A DNA stretch of 13,901 bases from Bacillota bacterium (GTDB lineage: Bacteria; Bacillota; Clostridia; Acetivibrionales; DTU013), in assembly GCA_023399355.1 (NCBI GenBank), contig JAEWQC010000156.1, positions 1 to 13,901 of the forward strand. Direction: 5' to 3'. This document shows, piece by piece, positions 1 through 7,249 of the stretch. The notes beneath the pieces are model-generated. The model saw nothing but the letters and a program-made list of their open reading frames with translations, did not search any database and had not been told where the DNA came from. The position numbers and the translations under genes are program-made. Each line of letters starts with the position of its first letter. The stretch's first letter is position 1.

Positions 1-224
1 GCAGAATGGTGTCCATTGGATTCGACAGGCCGCTTAATATCGGAAACAGTCTTGTCAGTGAGTATAGTGATGTTATCAGTACCTACGTATATGCGGTCGG
101 TCTGAAGGCCGGCGAGTTTTCCCAGGCAACTGCGATCGGCCTGTTTCAATCCGTTGTAAGTATGGTTTTTTTGCTGGCAGCTAATGCAATATCTCAAAAA
201 AGCGGTGAACAGGGAATTTGGTAA
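1..224 (+). CDS. LplB-type carbohydrate ABC transporter permease, C-terminal fragment
   Basis: This is the last 74 or so codons of an integral-membrane subunit of a binding-protein-dependent sugar importer. The gene starts before the window, and the first whole codon here is at base 3. The visible tail has the hallmarks of LplB-type permeases: a segment reading VISTYVYAVGL, then AIGLFQSVVSMVFLLAANAIS, which forms the last transmembrane helix, and a short cytoplasmic end closing on a Trp before the stop. LplB-type proteins pair with an LplC-type permease to form the channel, and that partner follows directly. The stop codon (222-224) lies 16 bases before the partner's likely start, so the two are surely co-transcribed. 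The EAA loop that contacts the ATPase lies upstream and cannot be checked. The family call rests on the tail alone but agrees with the neighbours. Confidence 0.85.
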   Translation, partial: RMVSIGFDRPLNIGNSLVSEYSDVISTYVYAVGLKAGEFSQATAIGLFQSVVSMVFLLAANAISQKSGEQGIW

Positions 225-240
225 TAAGAGGAGAACTTTA

Positions 241-1113
241 ATGAAGACGGGAATGAAAGATACGCTTGTTAATTGGATTATTGTCGGTATGATATGTATA
301 ACCGTTCTTGCCTGTATTGTGCCGTTTTTTTACCTTATTGCCATGTCGCTCAGTTCAAATAGAGCCATACTTGCTCAAAAAGTAGGCCTGCTGCCTGTGG
401 ATTTCACCCTGGAAACCTATAAAACGGTTTTATCCGACAAGCAGATGCTTTATACTCTTGCCTATACTATTGTTCTTACATTTGCTTCTACAGTACTGAG
501 CATGTTTTTAACCATATGCGCGGCATACCCGCTTACAAAGAAAAGGGTCAAGGGCCGTAATGCCATATTGGTTATTATAGTCATCACCATGTATTTCAGC
601 GGAGGTATGATTCCGGAGTACATACTGGTGAAGGTCCTGAATATGACCGATAAGGTTTGGTCCCTTTTACTGCCAGGCGCACTAAGTGTGTACAACCTTA
701 TTATATTGAAAACTTTTTTTTCCACGATACCTGAAAGCATGGAAGAATCCGCTTCCATTGAGGGTGCTAATGAATTGACAATACTGAGAAAGATCGTTAT
801 TCCCTTATCGCTCCCATGCCTTGCGACTTTGTCCTTGTTTTATGCAGTGGGCAGATGGAACGGATTCCAGGACGCCCTTATATATATTACGAATCCGAAG
901 CTTTTCCCGATGCAATTGAAGCTTTACCAGATCATATCGGCCAACCAGCAATTGGACATACAACAGGGAGAGGGAAGCATAGGGGCCTATATTGCGCCGG
1001 AATCCCTAAAGGCGGCGTCCGTTATGTTTGCTACCATCCCGATCATTTTGGTTTATCCGAAGCTGCAGAAGTATTTCGTATCGGGAGTAATGATCGGTGC
1101 TATCAAAGAATAA
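241..1113 (+). CDS. LplC-type carbohydrate ABC transporter permease
   Basis: This is the second membrane subunit of the importer, 290 residues, which is normal for LplC/YtcP proteins. The start at 241 is preferred because AAGAGGAG (226-233) sits 7 bases upstream. The in-frame ATG at 184 lies inside the upstream gene and has no SD sequence. About six hydrophobic segments are visible. The first follows a short cytoplasmic N-terminus and reads WIIVGMICITVLACIVPFF. The cytoplasmic EAA loop, which docks the ATPase, is present as EESASIEGANE followed by LRKIVIPLSLP, with the conserved Glu, Ala and Gly in place. No ATPase gene lies nearby. Importers of this class generally share one MsmX/UgpC-like ATPase encoded elsewhere. 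The substrate cannot be read from the sequence, although oligosaccharides of plant cell walls are typical for YesMN-linked systems. Confidence 0.93.
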   Translation: MKTGMKDTLVNWIIVGMICITVLACIVPFFYLIAMSLSSNRAILAQKVGLLPVDFTLETYKTVLSDKQMLYTLAYTIVLTFASTVLSMFLTICAAYPLTKKRVKGRNAILVIIVITMYFSGGMIPEYILVKVLNMTDKVWSLLLPGALSVYNLIILKTFFSTIPESMEESASIEGANELTILRKIVIPLSLPCLATLSLFYAVGRWNGFQDALIYITNPKLFPMQLKLYQIISANQQLDIQQGEGSIGAYIAPESLKAASVMFATIPIILVYPKLQKYFVSGVMIGAIKE

Positions 1114-1132
1114 TGCAAGTGTTTTATATTTA

Positions 1133-1153
1133 CCCCTGGCCGATCGACAGGGG
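1133..1153 (+). other. Intercistronic hairpin (first of two)
   Basis: A perfect 6-bp inverted repeat, CCCCTG (1133-1138) and CAGGGG (1148-1153), has a 9-base loop. It lies 19 bases after the permease stop. No T-run follows, so it is not a classical terminator. It could slow RNA decay or separate expression of the permeases from that of the binding protein. Confidence 0.45.
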
Positions 1154-1272
1154 GTTCAGGCAGCTTTCATCAGAAGCGGACTGCTAAGCGGATATTACCT
1201 GTGTTATAGCCAACGGTATTTTAGTAGTGAGGAGGTGCATATCATAGCTCCGCCTAAGGGAAGTAACGATTA

Positions 1273-1293
1273 GGACCGCAATAAATCCGGTCC
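1273..1293 (+). other. Intercistronic hairpin (second of two)
   Basis: A perfect 6-bp inverted repeat, GGACCG (1273-1278) and CGGTCC (1288-1293), has a 9-base loop, about 35 bases before the SD of the binding-protein gene. No T-run follows. A hairpin just upstream of a binding-protein gene is often an mRNA-stabilising element that raises its level over the permeases. That role is inferred here. Confidence 0.45.
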
Positions 1294-1340
1294 GGAAGAA
1301 TTTACTGTACTCTGTTAATATTAATTATAAGGAGGGTATT

Positions 1341-3140
1341 ATGAAAAAAGTCGTAGCATTTATAATTTGTTGTATGCTGACCTTAACAATGACAATGCAG
1401 GCTGCAGCTATTGTTAAGGTTCCTGTTACCGGAATTCTTCTGAATACCGGCAAAATAACCTTGCAGGTTGGTCAGGCAAGCACGCTCAAGGCGACTTTGT
1501 CACCGGCAAATACAACACAGAGATTTCTTACATTCGTAACAAGCAACAAGAACGTCGCAAGTATCGATAATGACGGTAACATTACTGCGGTTAATGCGGG
1601 AAATGCAGTAATAACAGTAATTACTCAAAACAAGGACATATCTGCAAAAGTCACTGTAACTGTTTTGAAAAAAGGCAAAACCGTAGAACTGAAGGTCGAG
1701 GTGTTTGACCGTGGCGCACAGGGCCAGCCCGACCTCAATAACAATAATTGGACCAGATTCGTAAATGACAACTTTGGCAAGAAGTATAATGTCAAGGTTA
1801 CTTATGTTCCGGTTATCCGTTCACAGGAAATAGACAAGATGAATATCCTGATGGCGGCGGGAACTGCACCGGATATTTGCCTTACTTATGATCAGTCGAC
1901 TGTTTTAAAATACGTCAAAAGCAACGGACTCAAGCAGCTTGATGATCTTCTTAAGGATTACGGCTCCAATTTATCCAACTATCTTGCCCCTGTATTGAAA
2001 TACGGCCAATATAACAAGAAACAAATGGTCATACCTGCTAAAAGGACCCAGCTTATGCAAAATAATTGTTTTATCCGCAAGGACTGGCTGGACAAACTCG
2101 GTCTCCCCATGCCCAAAACGAGGGATGATTTATACAAGTGTCTGGTCGCCTTCAGGGACAAGAATCCCGGGGAGGTCAGCAATGTAGTTCCATGGGTGGT
2201 GTCTACAGGAACAACTTCAAATTTAAATCTCGGTAATTCCCTGGATTCATTCCGGGCATTAACCGAAGAACAACGGGCTATCACAAATATTAACGGCAAT
2301 ACATGGCTGATGAACTGGGTCAAACCTGGTCAAAAAGAAGCATATCGGTGGATGAACAAATTATACCACGAAAAACTGCTCAGCGCTGACTTTGCTCTTG
2401 ATAAGACAGGAAAACAGGGTGATGCCGATATCGCAAACGGCCGCGGCGGATTCTTCGGTGCAAACTGGGATTACCCCTACAGAGACACACCCGGAATTTA
2501 TAAAGCGCTAAAAGCCAATGTCCCAACAGCAGAATTGGTTGCTGTCGACTGCTTCCAGAACACGGCAGGCAAATATGAAAAGCCGATATACAATCAATAC
2601 GGTGTATACATATTGATTCCGGAGTTCAGCAAAAGTGCGGTTCAGGCAATTCAATACCTCGACTGGATGGCAAACAAGGATAACATTTTCTATCTTCAGT
2701 TCGGTGAAGAGGGTGTAAATCATAAAACCGAGGACGGTTTACCCGTTCCGATTACACAGACCGGCGACAAGATGATGATGAGCCCGAACAACATTGATTA
2801 TGAAATTATTACAAACGGTCCGGATCTTTTTGATGAAGCCAAAAATAGAAAAATGTTTGCAAATAATTACAAGGCATTTGGCAAGGAAGTAGACAGAGCT
2901 ATTGAGTTATCCCTGCAAGACGGTGTTGAACCATACTACATGTCTACGCCGAATGCCGCCCTTGCAAAGTACGGACCGATCCTGAACAACAAAAATGTTG
3001 AGATATCGGCTCAACTAACAGTTTGCAAGCCTTCTGAGTTCGATGAAAAATATGACAGCCTTGTAGGGGAATTTATCAGAGCAGGTGCAAGTGAGATCGT
3101 CTCCGAGCAAAGGGTGTTATACAGAGAACTGAAGAAATAA
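1341..3140 (+). CDS. Secreted carbohydrate-binding protein of ABC importer with N-terminal BIG2 Ig-like domain
   Basis: This is the extracellular solute-binding subunit (family 1, LplA-like), 599 residues. The start is fixed by AAGGAGGG (1329-1336), 4 bases upstream. Residues 1-23 form a signal peptide (Lys-Lys, hydrophobic core, AAA cleavage site). Cys10 and Cys11 lie too early and in the wrong context for a lipobox, so the protein is probably not a lipoprotein. Residues about 28-109 form a bacterial Ig-like group 2 domain, with the typical opening VPVTGILLNTGKITLQVGQ, a central SNKNVASIDNDG and a closing GNAVITV. Residues about 115-599 are the periplasmic-binding-type fold, including MAAGTAPDICLTYD near the start and the basic end LYRELKK usual for LplA proteins. 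It lies downstream of both permeases, after two hairpins. The family call is firm. The anchoring mode and ligand are unknown. Confidence 0.92.
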   Translation: MKKVVAFIICCMLTLTMTMQAAAIVKVPVTGILLNTGKITLQVGQASTLKATLSPANTTQRFLTFVTSNKNVASIDNDGNITAVNAGNAVITVITQNKDISAKVTVTVLKKGKTVELKVEVFDRGAQGQPDLNNNNWTRFVNDNFGKKYNVKVTYVPVIRSQEIDKMNILMAAGTAPDICLTYDQSTVLKYVKSNGLKQLDDLLKDYGSNLSNYLAPVLKYGQYNKKQMVIPAKRTQLMQNNCFIRKDWLDKLGLPMPKTRDDLYKCLVAFRDKNPGEVSNVVPWVVSTGTTSNLNLGNSLDSFRALTEEQRAITNINGNTWLMNWVKPGQKEAYRWMNKLYHEKLLSADFALDKTGKQGDADIANGRGGFFGANWDYPYRDTPGIYKALKANVPTAELVAVDCFQNTAGKYEKPIYNQYGVYILIPEFSKSAVQAIQYLDWMANKDNIFYLQFGEEGVNHKTEDGLPVPITQTGDKMMMSPNNIDYEIITNGPDLFDEAKNRKMFANNYKAFGKEVDRAIELSLQDGVEPYYMSTPNAALAKYGPILNNKNVEISAQLTVCKPSEFDEKYDSLVGEFIRAGASEIVSEQRVLYRELKK

Positions 3141-3161
3141 TCCCCTCCGTTTTATTTGCAG

Positions 3162-3203
3162 AAAGGGCTGGCAATGAAGTTCGCTTCATATTGCCAGTCC
3201 TTC
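3162..3203 (+). terminator. Strong hairpin after the binding-protein gene, probable terminator
   Basis: A long stem with a TTCG tetraloop (3180-3183) is visible. GAAG (3176-3179) pairs with CTTC (3184-3187). After a 2-base bulge, AAGGGCTGGCAAT (3163-3175) pairs with ATTGCCAGTCCTT (3190-3202) with a single G-T wobble. The stem starts about 20 bases after the stop codon. The downstream sequence TTCTGTTGCT is only moderately T-rich, so termination may be partial. The position suits separating importer transcripts from the regulator genes. Confidence 0.7.
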
Positions 3204-3297
3204 TGTTGCTGGTATAACACGGTTTTGTATTATTGCCGTGCCGGTTCGATGCCAACGGAATGTGTATCGGCCTCTGACAGGTCTGTATAGGGAGTAA

Positions 3298-3326
3298 TAG
3301 TAATCTTACGGTATCGATAGTATAAT
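3298..3326 (+). promoter_or_regulatory. Possible sigma-A promoter for the two-component genes
   Basis: A perfect -10 TATAAT lies at 3321-3326. A weak -35 TAGTAA (3298-3303, 3 of 6 matches) lies 17 bases upstream. Transcription would begin near 3333, leaving a leader of about 38 bases before the regulator's ATG. The strong hairpin upstream makes a separate promoter plausible. The poor -35 suggests low basal strength or an activator. Confidence 0.4.
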
Positions 3327-3370
3327 TTAGTTTGGATGTAGTGATAATTTTCTAAACCAGAGGGAGTGTT

Positions 3371-4804
3371 ATGTTCAGAGCAATTGTCATTGATGATGAG
3401 CCATGGGCGCTTTTGGGTATACGGAACGCTTTTGAATGGGAAGCATACAATTTTAAGCTGGTTGCCGAATATACGGATGCGGAGGAAGCGTTTGAATTTA
3501 TCTGCCGGAAGTGTCCTGATGTTGTTTTTACAGATATAAGGATGCCCAAGTACAATGGAATCGACATCATGCGAAAGGTACGGGCGCTTGATATCGATAC
3601 GGAATTTGTTGTAATAAGCGGACATGCTGAATTTGCTTATGTTCAGGAGGCATTGAAGTTTGGCGCTCTTGATTACTGCCTGAAGCCGATCAATACTGAA
3701 ACGACCAATAACCTGCTGGAAAAGCTGAAGAATCACCTGAAAGAAAAGCAATCTTTGAAAGGAAATCTCCTGATGGAGGCGCTGGCCGGGAAAAATTGGG
3801 TGAGACTGAGCCGGCTTGATCCAGGCTTTTTCAACATGGATAACAGCTATTGGTATACAGCCATTGTAATAAATAACAGAAATGATTTTTCAATGGATTC
3901 AGACCTGTTAAAGAACGTGGCTTGTCTGGAAATCAGTATGAATTCCCGAAAGCAACTCTATGTCATTAAAGGCAGTAAGGATTTCGGTTCCAAGGATGGT
4001 CTGCTTCCGGAGCGTTTCCCGGCGCCAGTTGTGTCAAGTGTCGGGATCAGCAGCAGATACGGGACGTGGGAGGATATTCCCAAATTGATCAGGGAAGCGG
4101 ACATTGCTGCGCTGCAATGCTTTGTATCCGGACAGGAAGGCGTTTTTTTCTATAGAGATGAGAAAAAGCGGATAAAGCCTCTTCTGGATAAACTACAATA
4201 TGATTTGAAAGATGAAAATTATAATGGCGTTTTCAGATTAATCAACCAGCTTGAAAAAGAGTTCGGCGATAACAAGCTGGGCATGAATGAAGCCGTTTAT
4301 TTATGGAACCAGGTGATCGGAATCATAATAAACCATTATCAGAATGAAGAAGATGTTGAAGGGTTGGAATACCTTAATTACTCCGAACTGTGCGACAGAT
4401 TCCAAAACCTCGTTTCCATGACGAGCTTTTTCCGTGAAGTATTCCAGCAACTCCATCATAAAAATTATCCGGCGGTGAATTCAGGCGAAATATTGAAATG
4501 CTTTCAGCAGCTTGTTCAATACATAGACAGCCACTATGCCCAGGAGCTGTATATCAAGGATTTGTCCGAACGGTACTACTTAAACCAGTTCACCTGCTGC
4601 AAACTTTTTAAGAAGACATTGGGAAAGACATTTACGGAGTATATTACGGATATTCGGATAGACAAGGCCTGCCATTTTATCCGGGACACGGAGATGACGA
4701 TTGAAGAGATCGCCTTGAAGGTTGGATATTCTGATTATTTTTATTTCAACAGGGTTTTTAAGAAGCATTGTGGAATTACACCCGCCAAGTACAAAAGAAA
4801 TTGA
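3371..4804 (+). CDS. YesN-type response regulator, REC plus AraC-family DNA-binding domain
   Basis: This is a cytoplasmic transcription regulator of 477 residues that should be phosphorylated by the sensor kinase encoded next. The N-terminal receiver domain (about 1-120) has all its key residues: the acidic pair Asp8-Asp9, phospho-acceptor Asp55 in FTDIRMP, Ser83 in VVISGHAEF and Lys105 in CLKPI. A middle region of about 240 residues has no motif I recognise, as is usual for YesN proteins. The C-terminal 100 residues hold two AraC helix-turn-helix motifs, one around LSERYYLNQFTCCKLFKK and one in IEEIALKVGYSDYFYFNRVF, followed by the closing signature KKHCGITPAKY. An SD-like AGGGAG (3361-3366) precedes the ATG. 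The stop lies 17 bases before the kinase start. It probably controls the adjacent sugar importer. The signal and target sites are not visible. Confidence 0.93.
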   Translation: MFRAIVIDDEPWALLGIRNAFEWEAYNFKLVAEYTDAEEAFEFICRKCPDVVFTDIRMPKYNGIDIMRKVRALDIDTEFVVISGHAEFAYVQEALKFGALDYCLKPINTETTNNLLEKLKNHLKEKQSLKGNLLMEALAGKNWVRLSRLDPGFFNMDNSYWYTAIVINNRNDFSMDSDLLKNVACLEISMNSRKQLYVIKGSKDFGSKDGLLPERFPAPVVSSVGISSRYGTWEDIPKLIREADIAALQCFVSGQEGVFFYRDEKKRIKPLLDKLQYDLKDENYNGVFRLINQLEKEFGDNKLGMNEAVYLWNQVIGIIINHYQNEEDVEGLEYLNYSELCDRFQNLVSMTSFFREVFQQLHHKNYPAVNSGEILKCFQQLVQYIDSHYAQELYIKDLSERYYLNQFTCCKLFKKTLGKTFTEYITDIRIDKACHFIRDTEMTIEEIALKVGYSDYFYFNRVFKKHCGITPAKYKRN

Positions 4805-4821
4805 GCGGAGGGGGAATCGTT

Positions 4822-6630
4822 TTGTGGTTTGGTAGATTCAAACTGAAGCATCAGATTTTTTTACTGATTTCAATATCGGCTGCTCTTATAATCCTGGCCC
4901 AATCGTTCTATTGGGCTAATTTCTACAACTTGACAAAAAGGCGGGCTATCAGTTACCAACAAAAGCTGATTGATCAGACCTACGTGAAAATTGATTCGGT
5001 ACTGAGGGATATTAAAAACAATACGGATTTAATCTCCGGGGATCGGAGCGTACAGGAGTTCTTAACCACAGACGATATCTATACAAGAAATATTGTTTAC
5101 GGTCAGTTTATCCTTGAACTGCTGACCTATATGAAGTCGTTCAATTCCATCATTTACAGCATACAGATCGAGGAGGGCGACAGGACGGTCAACAGTTTGA
5201 ATGCATCCGACAGCAATTTTTATTATACCAGGGAATATAAGAACTTCATCAGTATATATAAAGAACGGTATGGTATTCGAAAAAAATCTGTATTTACCGG
5301 CTCGGTGAAGGATCCATATACGGAAAGGCATTTTTTTTTCTATCTGTCTCCGATACTGATCACCCAGGGAGGGGAAAACTTTGCGGAAATAGCGGGATAT
5401 TGCTCCATTATGATCAATACCTCCAACTTTCAGGCTCTGATCCGAAATACGGAACTCACAACCAATTCAGAAGTTCTGATAATGGATAATGAAAACAGGA
5501 TTATCGCATCCAATAAGGAAGGAAAACAAGGCCTGATATTTAAGGATTTTAAGGGACTGGACAAAAGAGGCGGAGCAAATGATATAACAACATACAACGG
5601 CCGAAAAGTAATTGTTCAAAAAAAAGATCTTGAGCAGGCCGGGGGATGGAAAATCGTAAGCATTATTCCCGTAAACGAATTAACAACCGATATGGACTTT
5701 ATATTAGACGTCGGCGTCGTTTCAGCAGGATGCATGATTATCATTGTATTAACCCTCGGCATTATGATTTTCAAAAACATTACCCAGCCGGTAGCCGGAT
5801 TGGTTGAGGACATGAAAAAGATCGGCGATCGGAAAATCAATTTCAGGTTAAAGGTACGTTCTACAAACGAGGTCGGTATCCTGGCCGCTGAAATCAATGC
5901 CATGATGGATCGGATTGAGGAAATGACAAGGAATATTTTCAATAGCCAGACAAGGATGTATGAATTGGAGCTGCTTAAGAAAAATGCGGAGTTTTCCACC
6001 CTTCAAAGTCAGATTAATCCCCATTTCCTTTACAACACCCTGAACTGTATAAGCAGTATGGGACTTGCGTGTGGAAGCAGGGATATCGCCCAGATATGCT
6101 ACAGTATGTCCAGGATATTCCGCTATAGTATCAGGTCTTCCAATCTTGTTTTCATCAGTGAGGAGATAGAAAGCATTAATGCTTATCTGAATATAATCCG
6201 GATCAGGTATAATGGAAAATATGTCACGAAGGTCGATATGCAGAAGGATATTTTAGACATGAAGACACCCAAGATGCTGCTTCAGCCCATAGTGGAGAAT
6301 GCTGTATGCCACGGATTGGAAAATGCTCAATATGGTGGAAGCATAACAGTCAAAGGATATTTGGACGGAAACGGCGACGTTTGTTTTACCATAACCGATA
6401 CCGGGATAGGGATAGAAGAAAAGAAACTGGATGAAATCAGAAGCGAACTGAAAAGCGAGTATTCCGAAAGAATAATGAATTCGGATGTTTCCACCAATAT
6501 CGGCCTTGTTAATATAGATAACCGGATAAAGCTGCTCTTTGGCGGGAAATACGGCATAGAAATCGAGAGCAGGTTGGGAAATGGTACGGCAGTAACGATC
6601 AAAATCCCGGTAATCCGGGAAAAGTCCTGA
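4822..6630 (+). CDS. YesM-type sensor histidine kinase
   Basis: This is a membrane-bound kinase of 602 residues, partner of the response regulator just upstream. I choose the TTG at 4822, because GGAGGGGG (4807-4814) lies 7 bases before it. The in-frame ATG at 4768 lies inside the regulator gene and has no SD. The order of parts is TM1 (about residues 11-32), a large extracytoplasmic sensor region of some 260 residues, TM2 (about 293-317), HAMP (about 318-372, beginning NITQPVAGLVEDM), and a His_kinase domain with phospho-acceptor His401 in QINPHFLYNTLN. The ATPase region has the N-box PIVENAVCHGLENA (Asn493) and a G-box DTGIGI starting at Asp526. YesM kinases typically sense extracellular saccharides, often with help from the binding protein. 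Here the regulator gene comes first, the reverse of the common kinase-first order. Confidence 0.93.
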   Translation: MWFGRFKLKHQIFLLISISAALIILAQSFYWANFYNLTKRRAISYQQKLIDQTYVKIDSVLRDIKNNTDLISGDRSVQEFLTTDDIYTRNIVYGQFILELLTYMKSFNSIIYSIQIEEGDRTVNSLNASDSNFYYTREYKNFISIYKERYGIRKKSVFTGSVKDPYTERHFFFYLSPILITQGGENFAEIAGYCSIMINTSNFQALIRNTELTTNSEVLIMDNENRIIASNKEGKQGLIFKDFKGLDKRGGANDITTYNGRKVIVQKKDLEQAGGWKIVSIIPVNELTTDMDFILDVGVVSAGCMIIIVLTLGIMIFKNITQPVAGLVEDMKKIGDRKINFRLKVRSTNEVGILAAEINAMMDRIEEMTRNIFNSQTRMYELELLKKNAEFSTLQSQINPHFLYNTLNCISSMGLACGSRDIAQICYSMSRIFRYSIRSSNLVFISEEIESINAYLNIIRIRYNGKYVTKVDMQKDILDMKTPKMLLQPIVENAVCHGLENAQYGGSITVKGYLDGNGDVCFTITDTGIGIEEKKLDEIRSELKSEYSERIMNSDVSTNIGLVNIDNRIKLLFGGKYGIEIESRLGNGTAVTIKIPVIREKS

Positions 6631-6642
6631 TTGATTATTTTT
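6605..6642 (+). terminator. Weak hairpin at the 3' end of the kinase gene
   Basis: TCCCGG (6605-6610) and CCGGGA (6615-6620) form a 6-bp stem with a TAAT loop inside the last codons of the kinase. A T-rich stretch (6631-6642) follows about 10 bases later. The gap between stem and T-run is longer than in a typical intrinsic terminator, so this is a weak candidate. Confidence 0.3.
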
Positions 6643-6793
6643 CATATTAACAACCGTAAAAACTCATTTTTATCTCACGCAGTCCCAGGCTGAGAGGGAA
6701 TTCGGCAAAGAGAAGAATGATGTGCTGATGGAGCGGAATCTGCGGCTTGGCTGGGATAAAATTCATTCTTTAGCGACAAGTGATACGCTTTAA
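6635..6793 (+). pseudogene. Coding-like tail of unknown origin, possible gene remnant
   Basis: One open frame runs from just after an in-frame stop at 6632 to a TAA at 6791-6793. From about 6680 its codons read like a genuine protein end: QSQAEREFGKEKND, then VLMERNLRLGWDKIHSLA, then TSDTL. This is a charged, helix-forming segment. No SD or convincing start lies upstream, and the first 15 codons look non-coding. I do not recognise the family. It could be the surviving C-terminus of a decayed gene, or chance. Its stop overlaps the stop of the convergent DUF192 gene through a shared TTAA. Confidence 0.25.
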
Positions 6794-7143
6794 TTAGGAC
6801 AATGAACGATTTCCAGCTTGTCACCCGGTTGCGTGCCGGTTGTGGCTGCAGTGCCTGACGGCAACTCCAGTACACTTCGGGATTTTTTAATAATTTTGGA
6901 AATTTTCCAGGGCTTGATGCCTTCTTCAATATACAGAACTGTCTGATCCTTATCCAGAAACAGCACATCTATAGGAAACCTCATAAAAAACATATGAATA
7001 GAATTGCATGGAGTGATCAGCAGACCATTGCCTTCGGGCAGGTCCTTTTTCATCTGCAGGCCCTTGAACCTTGTGTAAAAGGTGCGTGCGCAGGAACAGT
7101 CGGCGGCGAGCAGCGCATTGCGGGTAATATTCCTGATAACCAC
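6790..7143 (-). CDS. DUF192 family protein
   Basis: This is a small protein of 117 residues from the chosen GTG start at 7143. The family signature is clear: FYTRFKGLQMKKDLPEGNGL, then LLITPCNSIHMFFMRFPID, then VLFLDKDQTVLYIEEGIKPW, ending in a short strand-rich part with LELPSGTA. The biochemical role of DUF192 proteins is not established. This copy is the short form without a signal peptide, so it should be cytoplasmic. Three starts are possible. TTG 7188 has no SD. ATG 7152 directly abuts the SD with no gap. GTG 7143 lies 9 bases after AAAGGAG (7159-7153), and family N-termini begin near this point. The gene stands alone on the minus strand with its own extended -10 promoter and a leader that can fold. 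Confidence 0.85.
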   Translation of the reverse strand: MVIRNITRNALLAADCSCARTFYTRFKGLQMKKDLPEGNGLLITPCNSIHMFFMRFPIDVLFLDKDQTVLYIEEGIKPWKISKIIKKSRSVLELPSGTAATTGTQPGDKLEIVHCPN

Positions 7144-7234
7144 GGCAGACATCTCCTTTGCGGAGCTTCCCTGCTTCCCGAGCGTCAAAAAGGGACAAAC
7201 TCCTGATATTAGCTTCCCGCTTGAGAAACCATAC
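7144..7234 (-). promoter_or_regulatory. Structured leader of the DUF192 gene with SD-masking hairpin
   Basis: The predicted 5' leader holds three copies of GGGAAGC on the minus strand (7218-7212, 7179-7173, 7171-7165) and one TCCC segment that could pair with any of them. CTCC (7165-7162) can pair with GGAG (7156-7153) across a GCAAA loop, which would cover the SD. I do not recognise a known riboswitch class. Alternative pairings would allow translational control, but this is inference. Confidence 0.3.
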
Positions 7235-7240
7235 TTCTAC

Positions 7241-7249
7241 ATTATATCA
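7241..7249 (-). promoter_or_regulatory. Extended -10 promoter of the DUF192 gene
   Basis: Read on the minus strand, bases 7249-7241 are TGATATAAT, a perfect -10 hexamer preceded by the TGN extension. No good -35 is present, as is common for extended -10 promoters. Transcription would begin near 7234, giving a leader of about 90 bases. Confidence 0.5.

Noticed and set aside
184..240. Upstream ATG for the LplC permease
   Set aside because: It lies inside the preceding permease gene without an SD, while ATG 241 has a good SD and the right family N-terminus.
816..1187. Long + strand open frame overlapping the end of the LplC permease
   Set aside because: It lies mostly inside the permease in another frame, has no SD, and its translation looks like no protein family.
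3230..3751. Minus-strand open frame of about 173 codons
   Set aside because: It is antisense to the receiver domain of the response regulator, whose motifs are intact. It has no start signals and a composition typical of a shadow frame.
4768..4821. ATG start for the kinase inside the regulator gene
   Set aside because: It has no SD and would add 18 codons translated out of frame from the AraC domain. TTG 4822 has a strong SD at proper distance.
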